11,080 bases of DNA from an uncultured Collinsella sp. (GTDB lineage: Bacteria; Actinomycetota; Coriobacteriia; Coriobacteriales; Coriobacteriaceae): assembly GCA_900752015.1 (NCBI GenBank), contig CAADTZ010000055.1, positions 1 through 11,080 on the forward strand, given 5' to 3'. A program made the translations under genes and the position numbers. Positions 5,322 to 11,080 of this stretch are shown in pieces. Each line of letters starts with the position of its first letter. Position 1 is the stretch's first letter. The notes below the pieces were generated by a model, which saw only the letters and a program-made list of their open reading frames with translations, was not told the DNA's origin and did no database searches.

Positions 5322-5951
5322 ATGCACGAACGCAAGGGCTTCTGGGACAAGAATGCCGGTCGGTATGACCGTTTCATGCGAAACGACCGGGCGGCGTATG
5401 AGAAGATGTATGGGCTGATCCGGCCGGTAGTGAAAGCAAAAACCGTACTGGAGGTTGCCACCGGCACGGGGCTTATCGCAAAGAGCATCGTGAATACAGC
5501 GGCGCATATCGAGGCTACGGACGCTTCTGCGCAGATGATCCTTGAAGCAAAGCGAGACAATCAATCCGCAAAGTTACACTTTTCCGTACAAGATATGTTC
5601 CGCCTGCCCTATGCACAGAAGTCCTTCGAAGTGGTGATCGCGTCCAACGCGCTTCACATAGTGCCGCATCCGGAAAAGGCCCTGCAAGAAATCAGGCGGG
5701 CGCTGAAGGACGACGGCGTGCTCATCGCGCCAACCTTCACCCACGCGGGGAACTCGGTTTCCGGCAAAGCAAAAGCCTTTTTCATGAGTATGGCGGGATT
5801 CCCCCTCCACAGCAGGTGGACAAGCGAGGAATACCTGTGCTTCCTGCGTCAAAACGGCTGGGCGGTGCAGAAAAGCGCGGTGCTGAAGGCCTCGTTCCCG
5901 TTGACTTATGCGGAATGCACGAAATCGGAGGGGCCTGATGTCGTTCTTTGA
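5322..5951 (+). CDS. Class I SAM-dependent methyltransferase
   Basis: The 209-residue protein has the Rossmann-type methyltransferase order. Motif I is VLEVATGTG (42-50), the acidic end of strand 2 is Asp67 in IEATDAS, the post-motif region is VQDMFRLPYAQKSFEVVIASNALHIV, and LKDDGVLIAPTF corresponds to motif III. The acceptor substrate is unknown; the sequence resembles the UbiE/Methyltransf_11 group. ATG at 5322 is chosen because FWDKNAGRYDRF right after it is the usual start of the family and GGGGGCG lies just upstream. An in-frame ATG at 5271 coincides with the predicted transcription start and would give a leaderless mRNA, but adds atypical residues. Codons ending in A (AAA, GAA, GCA) are commoner than in the flanking genes, suggesting transfer. 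It is the first gene of an iron-boxed three-gene unit and overlaps the next by 14 nt. Confidence 0.85.
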   Translation: MHERKGFWDKNAGRYDRFMRNDRAAYEKMYGLIRPVVKAKTVLEVATGTGLIAKSIVNTAAHIEATDASAQMILEAKRDNQSAKLHFSVQDMFRLPYAQKSFEVVIASNALHIVPHPEKALQEIRRALKDDGVLIAPTFTHAGNSVSGKAKAFFMSMAGFPLHSRWTSEEYLCFLRQNGWAVQKSAVLKASFPLTYAECTKSEGPDVVL

Positions 5952-6198
5952 AAACGCCCGCAAGCCCGTGGGCCTCGGCGGAAAACTCATGGTTGCCATG
6001 ATGAATCTGGGCCACAGCCCTGTGGCGCGGTGGGGACTTCGATTTCTACGACTTGCGCCAAACGCCAAGGTGCCGGATTGCGGCTGCAGCGGCGGGGCGA
6101 ACATAAAACGGCTGCTGAAAAAATGCCCGCACATGGCGATAGGCATGACGGTCATAGCGGCTGTGCTGGCGGCAATTGTGACAGTTTTTATTCACTGA
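5938..6198 (+). pseudogene. Truncated class I methyltransferase N-terminus joined to a hydrophobic tail
   Basis: The 86-residue frame starts at an ATG backed by GGAGGGG (5927-5933) inside the end of the preceding gene. Residues 1-64 (MSFFENARKPVGLGGKLM..., then DCGCSGGANIKRLLKKCP) match the start of a known group of SAM methyltransferases, in which the same opening is followed by motif I (CGCGGG). Here the Gly after the second Cys is Ser51, and the rest of the roughly 200-residue catalytic domain is missing. From about residue 65 (nt 6130) the sequence switches to one hydrophobic helix, MTVIAAVLAAIVTVFIH, which looks like the last membrane segment of an unrelated transporter. An internal deletion joining two genes explains this best. 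It cannot be an active methyltransferase; whether the small membrane peptide is made or useful is unknown. Confidence 0.7.
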
Positions 6199-6209
6199 GG
6201 AAGAAACCT

Positions 6210-7040
6210 ATGAAATGTAAAATTGAGAAAAACACCGTTCAGGAGACGCTGATCCTCCCGCTGTCTTCCCGGAAGCTGTGTACGGAGCTGTACCCAAACC
6301 TTTACAGGGATGAAACAGCGGTTCGTCTGCTCGACCAGATCGACTACGACTTTTCAGAGGCAGTGAAAAACTCCCGCAGCCTGATGCAGCGCTTTGGTGC
6401 GCTGGAGGTGGCCATGCGGCAGGGTGATCTTGCTTTCGAGGTGCGGGATTACCTGAAAGGCCACCCCAATGCGGCGGTGGTCAATCTGGGCTGTGGGCTG
6501 GACAACACCGGCAGAACCTGCGACAACGGTAGATGCAAGATCTACAATCTGGACTTCCCGGATGTGATTGCCTTGCGGCAGCAGCTGCTGCCCGCCGAGG
6601 ATCGAGAACAAAATATCCCCTGCGATCTGAAAGACACCGCATGGTTTGGCAAAATCGATGCCTCCGGCGGGGCGGTGTTCTTTGCCTCCGGGGTGTTCTA
6701 TTACTTTCTGACCCAGCAGGTCCGGGAACTGGTGCGGGAGATGGCGGACGCTTTCCCCGGCGGTGTGCTGATCTTTGATGCTGCCAATCGGACGGCAGTA
6801 AAGATGATCGCAAAAACATGGCTTAAGACTGCAAAAATCAAGGATGTTGGGGCATATTTTGCGGTTTCGGATGCCGCCAAGGAAATCGGCGCGTGGGACA
6901 GCCGTCTGCAGGTCACAAGTCGCGGCTATATGCTGGGTTACAACGATTTGAGAGACCCTTCCGTCAGCGGCTTTTTCCGGTTTCTCGCAAGGGTCGGTGA
7001 CAACGGGATGAAAATGCAAATCGTGAAAATAAGATTTTGA
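6210..7040 (+). CDS. LCM-family (leucine carboxyl methyltransferase/TcmP-like) class I SAM methyltransferase
   Basis: The 276-residue protein begins at an ATG 11 nt after the preceding stop, with GAGGAAG (6197-6203) as ribosome site. The N-terminal part TLILPLSSRKLCTELYPNLY with RDETA (33-37) is typical of LCM/TcmP-like O-methyltransferases. SAM-binding motif I is VVNLGCGLDN (90-99), YNLDFPDVIALR is the acidic second strand, and FASGVFYYF is the LCM-specific motif after strand 4. Known family members methylate carboxyl groups of proteins or small polyketide-like acids; the substrate here is unknown. Codon use is less GC-rich than in the resident genes. It is the last gene of the cassette and is followed 12 nt later by a strong terminator. 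Its place beside another methyltransferase and an iron box suggests a role in making or modifying a metal-binding small molecule, but that is inference only. Confidence 0.85.
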   Translation: MKCKIEKNTVQETLILPLSSRKLCTELYPNLYRDETAVRLLDQIDYDFSEAVKNSRSLMQRFGALEVAMRQGDLAFEVRDYLKGHPNAAVVNLGCGLDNTGRTCDNGRCKIYNLDFPDVIALRQQLLPAEDREQNIPCDLKDTAWFGKIDASGGAVFFASGVFYYFLTQQVRELVREMADAFPGGVLIFDAANRTAVKMIAKTWLKTAKIKDVGAYFAVSDAAKEIGAWDSRLQVTSRGYMLGYNDLRDPSVSGFFRFLARVGDNGMKMQIVKIRF

Positions 7041-7052
7041 GAGGCAAAATGC

Positions 7053-7102
7053 AAAAGACAAGCGCTTCTTGCCGCCCAATTGGCAAGAAGCGCTCGTCTT
7101 TT
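7053..7102. terminator. Strong bidirectional intrinsic terminator between convergent operons
   Basis: AAAAGAC plus AAGCGCTTCTTGCC (7053-7073) pairs with the segment 7082-7102 over 20 of 21 positions, around the 8-nt loop GCCCAATT. The plus strand ends in a T run (TCTTTTCTT) and the minus strand likewise, so it can stop both the methyltransferase operon and the sugar operon. Confidence 0.92.
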
Positions 7103-7134
7103 CTTAACGCGTTGTATGGCGGAGAGAGCGCAAG

Positions 7135-8019
7135 TTACGCGAGCGCCCTTCTTGCCAGCTCGGCCGCGCCAAGGATTCCTTGGTCGCCGCCGCAGCCCGG
7201 GGCGCAGATGTAGCTCTCTATGTCCTTAAGCTCGGCGGTCTGGATGTAGCCACCCAGATATTCGAGGGTCTTCTTGCGGACGATGCCGTAGAGCTGCTCC
7301 TGGTGCATCACGCCGCCGCCGAGGACGATACGGCGAGGCGAGTACATGAGCACGAGGTTCGCGCACATCTGCCCCAGATAATCCCCCTCGAGCGCCCACA
7401 CCTCAGCGTTGTCCGCGAGCTCGGCCGCGGGCTTTCCCCAGCGCGCGGCGATGGCGGGGCCGGAGGCGAGGCCCTCGAGACAGCTCGCGTGGCTCGGGCA
7501 GACGCAGCGTCCCTCCTCGGTGGGACGGGTCCTTACCAGCATGTGGCCGGCCTCGGGGTGCAGCATGCCGTGAAGGAGCCTGCCCGCGCACATGACGCCC
7601 GCGCCCACGCCGGTGCCGATGGTCACGTAGACGGCGTCCTCGAGCCCCTTGCAGCAGCCGAAGACTACTTCGCCGAGGCAGGCAACGTTCACGTCCGTGT
7701 CGTAGGCCACCGGAATCCCGAGGGCGTCGGCGAACGCGGCGCGAAGACCATAGCCTCGCCACGCGAGCTTGGGCGTCTGAAGGATGGAACCGTAGCGCTC
7801 ATCGTTGGGGTCGACGCAGGTCGGGCCGAAGGCGCCGATGCCCAACGCGTTCACATCACGGGCGGTGAACCACTCGACCATTTGTGGGACGGTCTCGGCG
7901 GGCATAAGCGTCGGGGTCTCCATACGGTCGAGGACCTCGCCGTCGCCGGACACCACGGCACAGACCATCTTGGTCCCGCCGGCCTCGAGGGCGCCGAGCC
8001 TCATTTGCTTTTCGCTCAT
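7135..8019 (-). CDS. ROK-family sugar kinase, fructokinase-type
   Basis: The 294-residue protein is of normal length for the ScrK/GmuE-like fructokinase branch of ROK kinases. Its phosphate-binding loop is LEAGGTKMVCAV (11-22), GSILQTPKLAW (77-87) is typical of that branch, the catalytic base is Asp109 in YDTDVNVA, and GTGVGAG (135-141) binds nucleotide. The zinc motif is HPEAGHM (154-160) with Cys172, Cys174, His177 and Cys180, followed by LEGLASGPAI. It would phosphorylate a free hexose, most likely fructose, in the cytoplasm; mannose or glucose kinase activity is possible. AGGAGG (8025-8030) precedes the ATG. It is the last gene of the minus-strand PTS operon, after the GH172 gene, which suggests it captures the sugar that enzyme releases. 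Confidence 0.9.
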   Translation of the reverse strand: MSEKQMRLGALEAGGTKMVCAVVSGDGEVLDRMETPTLMPAETVPQMVEWFTARDVNALGIGAFGPTCVDPNDERYGSILQTPKLAWRGYGLRAAFADALGIPVAYDTDVNVACLGEVVFGCCKGLEDAVYVTIGTGVGAGVMCAGRLLHGMLHPEAGHMLVRTRPTEEGRCVCPSHASCLEGLASGPAIAARWGKPAAELADNAEVWALEGDYLGQMCANLVLMYSPRRIVLGGGVMHQEQLYGIVRKKTLEYLGGYIQTAELKDIESYICAPGCGGDQGILGAAELARRALA

Positions 8020-8036
8020 GTGATCCTCCTTACAAA

Positions 8037-8071
8037 GGGACGCCCGCAGTCATGGTCAACCGCGGGCGCCC
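8037..8071 (-). other. Stem-loop between the GH172 and ROK kinase genes
   Basis: CGCCCGC (8041-8047) pairs with GCGGGCG (8062-8068), extended by GGG/CCC around one bulged A; the loop is 14 nt. On the minus-strand mRNA it lies after the GH172 stop and just ahead of the kinase ribosome site. Only a short CCTTTG follows, so it is more likely a partial terminator or processing hairpin that lowers kinase expression than a full stop. Confidence 0.5.
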
Positions 8072-8098
8072 ATAACGTTGGCTTGTTTCGAGGCGACC

Positions 8099-9223
8099 CT
8101 ACCTGGGCACGCGGTCCTGCCTTGCGGCAAACGGGGCGAGCACGGCGTGCGGCTCGCTTTGGTACCAGTAGGCGACGGTGGAGATGTCGTCCTCGCGCTC
8201 GTAGAGCTTGATGTCGTCGTTGCCGAGGTCCTGGAACGTCACGCGCAGGTCCTCCTTGAACGAGATCGGGTCGGGAAGGTGCCACCTGTAGAGGCCGTGC
8301 CTGGGCAGCGCGTCGTCGTTGGTCGCGAGCATCGGGTTCGGGTTCGGCTTGCCCGCGCTGAAGCGGTCGCGCGTGGCGTCGCGCGTCGAGCGGTACGGGT
8401 AGCCGGCGAACAGCGTGTTGAAGCACTGCGCCTCGGGCAGCGCGTGGGGCGGCCTGTCGAGGAAGGCCCAGGCACCGCCGAAGTAGTCCTCGGCTCCCGT
8501 CGAGGTGACCGTGGGGAACTCCTCGTCGCCGTCGAGGAAGAACTTCATCTCGCCCTCGCCCCACCAATAGCGCTCCAGGGCGCACAGGGCCATGTAGGTG
8601 CCGACGTAGTAGCCCTTGCCGCGCACGCCGTCGAGCACGGTGTAGTCGACGCCCCTGCGGGTGCTGCGCTCGCGGTTAAAACGGGCGTGGAAGTACATGG
8701 CGTCGTCCGGCACGTCGGTGAGCGCGTAGTTGAACGTGTAGAAGATGTACTTAATGAACCCGGGGTGCTCGCTCGTAAGCGTGACCTTGGCGTGCTTCCT
8801 GAAGGGCATCTCGAAGTAGCAGTTCATGCCACCCGTCGGGTTCACGCAGATGGGCATCGAGTTGACGATGGCGCGCTCACCGAAGCCGTTGCAGAAGAAG
8901 TCGCCGACAGGGCACTCAACCGAGGGGGTCTCCTCGTCGTCCCAGTAGAAGCGCAGCACGAGGTCGCGCATGACGAAGCTGCCGGCGGCGGTCTTGTCGG
9001 GGACGGTCATCCAGATGTGGCGGATGATGCCGGGGCCCTCGATGTCCGCGAGCGTGATGGTCTCGCCGGACTCAAGGGGCACGCAGCACGAGCCCTTGCG
9101 GCCGACGCCGAGGTGGCTGGCCGACATGGCGGCACGGCCCTTCTCGCCCGTGATGTTCTCGGGGGTGATGGCGCGGCTTTCCTCACCGCCGTGCATCCAC
9201 ACGTCCTTAAGGAACTCTCTCAT
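8099..9223 (-). CDS. DUF2961 / GH172-family glycoside hydrolase
   Basis: The 374-residue protein is a single DUF2961 domain, the family now classed as GH172, whose known members act as alpha-D-fructofuranosidase/difructose-anhydride synthase or alpha-D-arabinofuranosidase. Family signatures in order are SRAITPENITGEKG (16-29), GPGIIRHIWMT (63-73), CPVGDFFCNGFG (104-115), WWGEGEMKFFLDGD (220-233) and FPTVTSTGAEDYFGGAW (236-252). The Glu residues around 223-225 and Glu245 lie in the segments expected to carry the catalytic carboxylates. There is no signal peptide, so it acts in the cytoplasm on imported sugar. AGGAGG (9230-9235) lies ahead of the ATG, and the EIIA stop is 12 nt upstream. The operon position, with a mannose-type PTS and a fructokinase-type kinase, suggests a fructose-containing di- or oligosaccharide, possibly phosphorylated; arabinofuranosides are the alternative. 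Confidence 0.88.
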   Translation of the reverse strand: MREFLKDVWMHGGEESRAITPENITGEKGRAAMSASHLGVGRKGSCCVPLESGETITLADIEGPGIIRHIWMTVPDKTAAGSFVMRDLVLRFYWDDEETPSVECPVGDFFCNGFGERAIVNSMPICVNPTGGMNCYFEMPFRKHAKVTLTSEHPGFIKYIFYTFNYALTDVPDDAMYFHARFNRERSTRRGVDYTVLDGVRGKGYYVGTYMALCALERYWWGEGEMKFFLDGDEEFPTVTSTGAEDYFGGAWAFLDRPPHALPEAQCFNTLFAGYPYRSTRDATRDRFSAGKPNPNPMLATNDDALPRHGLYRWHLPDPISFKEDLRVTFQDLGNDDIKLYEREDDISTVAYWYQSEPHAVLAPFAARQDRVPR

Positions 9224-9235
9224 CGTCGACCTCCT

Positions 9236-9634
9236 CTATTCGTCGTCTTCGCACTCGGCGGAACTGGCACCGTTCACGTAGACGATCTGCTGGCGCGCCT
9301 CGTCGACGAGGGCGTCGAAGTCGAGTTTCTCGTCGGGGCGCGCGAGCGCGACCGTCATGGCGAGCGGGAGGTTGACACCCGCGATCACGTGAATCCGGTC
9401 GGAGGCGAAGCGGGAGAAGCGCTGGTTCACGCTGCCGCCGAGCGCGTCGGTGAGGACGACGACCTCGTCAGTGCCCGAAAGCGCCGCCTCGACCGCCGCG
9501 TCGAGCCCCTCGCCGTTGTCGTTCACGTAGGCGCACACGGCGTTGACGGCGTCGCTCTTACCCGTAAGGAACTCGAGGGTGTCCTTGAAGCCCTGGGCGA
9601 GAAGGGAATGACTCGCCACAACTATCTTTCTCAT
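9236..9634 (-). CDS. PTS mannose-family EIIA component
   Basis: The 132-residue protein matches the EIIA-Man domain. The N-terminal strand IVVASHS carries the phospho-accepting His9, and TDALGGSVNQ (62-71) corresponds to the conserved TDxxGGSP/VxN loop, followed by VIAGVNLPLAM. It receives the phosphoryl group from HPr and passes it to EIIB. It stands alone, not fused to EIIB as in E. coli ManX. The C-terminus is acidic (SAECEDDE). Only a weak ribosome site (GGTGA) precedes its ATG, 26 nt after the EIID stop. It is co-transcribed with EIIC and EIID upstream and GH172 downstream. Confidence 0.92.
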   Translation of the reverse strand: MRKIVVASHSLLAQGFKDTLEFLTGKSDAVNAVCAYVNDNGEGLDAAVEAALSGTDEVVVLTDALGGSVNQRFSRFASDRIHVIAGVNLPLAMTVALARPDEKLDFDALVDEARQQIVYVNGASSAECEDDE

Positions 9635-9660
9635 TGATTCACCAATCTCTTGGGTCGAAG

Positions 9661-10494
9661 CTAGGCGAGGATGCCAGCGGCGGAGGCGACCATCGCGAGG
9701 ACGATCACCACGAGGATGAGGGCCGTCATGCTCGCGTTCTTCTTGGTAAGAAGGTAATACGCGCTTCCCGTGATGGCGGCGGGGATCATGGCAGGCAGGA
9801 TCTTGTCGAGCAGCGGCTGAATCTCCATCGAGACGTCGCCGAAGCTGAAGCTAATCGGGCAGGTGACGCCGATGACCGAGGCGATGAGGCAGCCGACCAC
9901 GGTGAGGCCGAGCACGGAGGCGGCGGCAGTGAGGTTGGGAAGCTTCTCGCTGAAGTCGGTGACGAGCTTCACGCCCTGCTTGTAGCCGAACTCGAGGGCG
10001 TGCATGCGGACCCAGAAGATGGCCAGGATGAGCGCGAACCAGATGCCGGCTCCCACGGGGTTGCCCTCGATGGCCATGTAGGCGGCGATGGAGCCCATGA
10101 TGGTCGGGATCATGGTCATGAGCAGGGAGTCGCCGACGCCGGCGAGCGGTCCCATGGTGCCGATCTTCAGGTCTTGGACGGCGTCCGCCGCCGCTAGGCC
10201 GTCGCGTTCCTCCATGGCCACGCAGGCGCCAAGGATGATGGCGGCGAGCCAAGGCTGGGTATTGTAGTAGCGGAAGTGGTTGTTGAGCGCTTGCTTATAG
10301 TCCTCGTCGTTCGTGTAGATCTTCCTCAGGACCGGCGAGAGGGCGTAGGCGACTGAGGCGCCCTGCTGGGTCTGGTAGTTGAAGGTGCACACGCTCATGA
10401 GCCAGCGCCAGTTCGCGTTGCGCAGATCCTTCTTGGTGACCTTGTAGCCGGAGGGCTTGCCCTCGGCGACGGCGGTGATGTTCTCGTTTTCCAT
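9661..10494 (-). CDS. PTS mannose-family EIID membrane component
   Basis: The 277-residue protein is of normal EIID-Man length. It has the conserved N-terminal cytosolic helix region (KKDLRNANWRWLM, then FNYQTQQG at 38-45), HFRYYNTQPW (73-82), the signature MGPLAGVGDSL (114-124), and hydrophobic segments around 130-150, 185-205 and at the C-terminus (about 255-277). With EIIC it forms the sugar-transporting channel in the cytoplasmic membrane; the sugar is not predictable from this subunit. The ATG lies 2 nt after the EIIC stop, so the two are almost certainly translated together. Confidence 0.93.
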   Translation of the reverse strand: MENENITAVAEGKPSGYKVTKKDLRNANWRWLMSVCTFNYQTQQGASVAYALSPVLRKIYTNDEDYKQALNNHFRYYNTQPWLAAIILGACVAMEERDGLAAADAVQDLKIGTMGPLAGVGDSLLMTMIPTIMGSIAAYMAIEGNPVGAGIWFALILAIFWVRMHALEFGYKQGVKLVTDFSEKLPNLTAAASVLGLTVVGCLIASVIGVTCPISFSFGDVSMEIQPLLDKILPAMIPAAITGSAYYLLTKKNASMTALILVVIVLAMVASAAGILA

Positions 10495-10496
10495 GG

Positions 10497-11080
10497 TTAC
10501 TCATCCTCTCCGATGAAGGCGTCTGCGGAAGCGTGGGCGGCGAGCTCGGTGTCCCTCTCGGCACGCTGGTAGAACGCGATCGCGAGGGCAACGCCGACGA
10601 TGGCGGCGCCGATGATGGGCACGTTCAGGAAGGCCGAGAGGAAGAAGCCGACGAGCAGGTACTGGAAGTACTTGCCGGTGGGCATGTAGCGGAGCAGCAT
10701 GGCGATACCGATGGCCGGGAGCATCTTGCCGGCGAGGGTGAGGCCGGAGAGGAACCACTGAGGCATGACCTCGAGGAGCCAGTTGACGGCGGGCTGGCCG
10801 AGCGTCACGGAGACAAAGACGGGCAGGGCGGCGCACAGGCCGAAGAGCGCGGGGCAGACCCACAGGATGGCGTTCATCTGATTGAACTTACCCTCGTTGC
10901 AGAACTTCTGGGACTTCTCGACGACGAAGCCGTTGAGGATCTTGACGATGACGTCGAGCTGGATGCCGAGCATGCCGACCGGCAGGCCGATGGCGAGACC
11001 CGTGTCCGCGCCCAGGGTCACGCCGTAGGCGGTGGCGATGATGGCCATCGTGCCGTAGTCGGGAATCGACGAGCCGCCGA
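10497..11080 (-). CDS. PTS mannose-family EIIC membrane component, 5' end cut by window edge
   Basis: The frame is open to the window edge and the first visible residues GGSSIPDYGTMAIIATAYG are internal EIIC-Man sequence, so the ATG at 11048 is not the true start. About 194 residues are visible of an expected 260 or so. LPVGMLGIQLDVIVKILN, then the paired membrane segments (NAILWVCPALFGLCAALPVFVSV, MLPAIGIAMLLRYM, VGFFLSAFLNVPIIGAAIVGVALAIAFY) and an acidic C-terminus ending GEDE, are family-typical. It is the transmembrane sugar-recognising subunit. The next gene upstream outside the window is probably EIIB, which is otherwise missing. Confidence 0.92.
   Translation of the reverse strand, partial: GGSSIPDYGTMAIIATAYGVTLGADTGLAIGLPVGMLGIQLDVIVKILNGFVVEKSQKFCNEGKFNQMNAILWVCPALFGLCAALPVFVSVTLGQPAVNWLLEVMPQWFLSGLTLAGKMLPAIGIAMLLRYMPTGKYFQYLLVGFFLSAFLNVPIIGAAIVGVALAIAFYQRAERDTELAAHASADAFIGEDE

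Noticed and set aside
6030..6209. 60-residue N-terminal extension of the LCM methyltransferase
   Set aside because: It overlaps the small chimeric gene in another frame; ATG 6210 has GAGGAAG and matches the usual family start.
7180..8211. 343-codon open frame on the plus strand
   Set aside because: It is antisense to the ROK kinase, whose ATP-binding, catalytic and zinc motifs are intact.
8078..9637. 519-codon open frame on the plus strand
   Set aside because: It is antisense to GH172 and EIIA, rich in Val, Ala, Arg, Gly and His as expected of a mirror frame, with no recognisable domain.
10497..11048. Complete 183-residue EIIC starting at 11048
   Set aside because: The frame continues upstream with EIIC family sequence (GGSSIPDYGT), so the gene is cut by the window edge.

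Overview
The window looks like GC-rich chromosomal DNA from an anaerobic gut-type actinobacterium, most likely a coriobacterium (Collinsella/Olsenella-like). This is judged from codon use, the mannose-family PTS, and the type of alpha/beta hydrolase and RibD-like proteins. No rRNA, tRNA, CRISPR array or intact mobile-element gene is visible, so the taxonomic call is an inference.

Layout. (1) Positions 1-2448, minus strand, transcribed right to left: an aldo/keto reductase, a RibD C-terminal/dihydrofolate-reductase-like protein, and a Tat-exported lipoprotein alpha/beta hydrolase cut by the window edge. The three are tightly packed, with a 6-nt gap and then a 4-nt ATGA overlap. (2) Positions 2449-2735: a divergent control region with two overlapping 12-bp perfect palindromes. 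(3) Positions 2736-4795, plus strand: an AKR5-type aldo/keto reductase and a YqhD-like iron/zinc alcohol dehydrogenase. This pairing resembles E. coli dkgA-yqhD and suggests a carbonyl/aldehyde-reducing module. (4) Positions 4796-5321: a 526-base stretch without a convincing gene. It holds a hairpin, two sets of tandem short repeats, a sequence reading like the 3' end of guaA (a common integration site) on the minus strand, alternative hairpins, and a promoter overlapped by a DtxR/IdeR-like iron box. (5) Positions 5322-7040, plus strand: a cassette with visibly different codon use, consisting of a class I SAM methyltransferase, a truncated methyltransferase N-terminus joined to a hydrophobic tail, and an LCM-family methyltransferase. 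A strong bidirectional terminator (7053-7102) closes it. (6) Positions 7135-11080, minus strand: a sugar operon, in transcription order PTS EIIC (cut by the window edge), EIID, EIIA, a GH172/DUF2961 protein and a ROK sugar kinase.

How the genes work together. The right-hand operon reads as a complete idea: a mannose-family PTS imports and phosphorylates a sugar, a cytoplasmic GH172 enzyme (a family with alpha-D-fructofuranosidase and alpha-D-arabinofuranosidase members) cleaves it, and a fructokinase-type ROK kinase phosphorylates the free sugar. EIIB is not in the window and is presumably upstream. The methyltransferase cassette appears to be a laterally acquired, partly eroded, iron-regulated unit inserted between two resident loci. 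The most unusual points are the GH172-PTS-ROK combination, the iron box in front of the methyltransferases, the chimeric truncated methyltransferase, and the possible attachment-site scar beside it.
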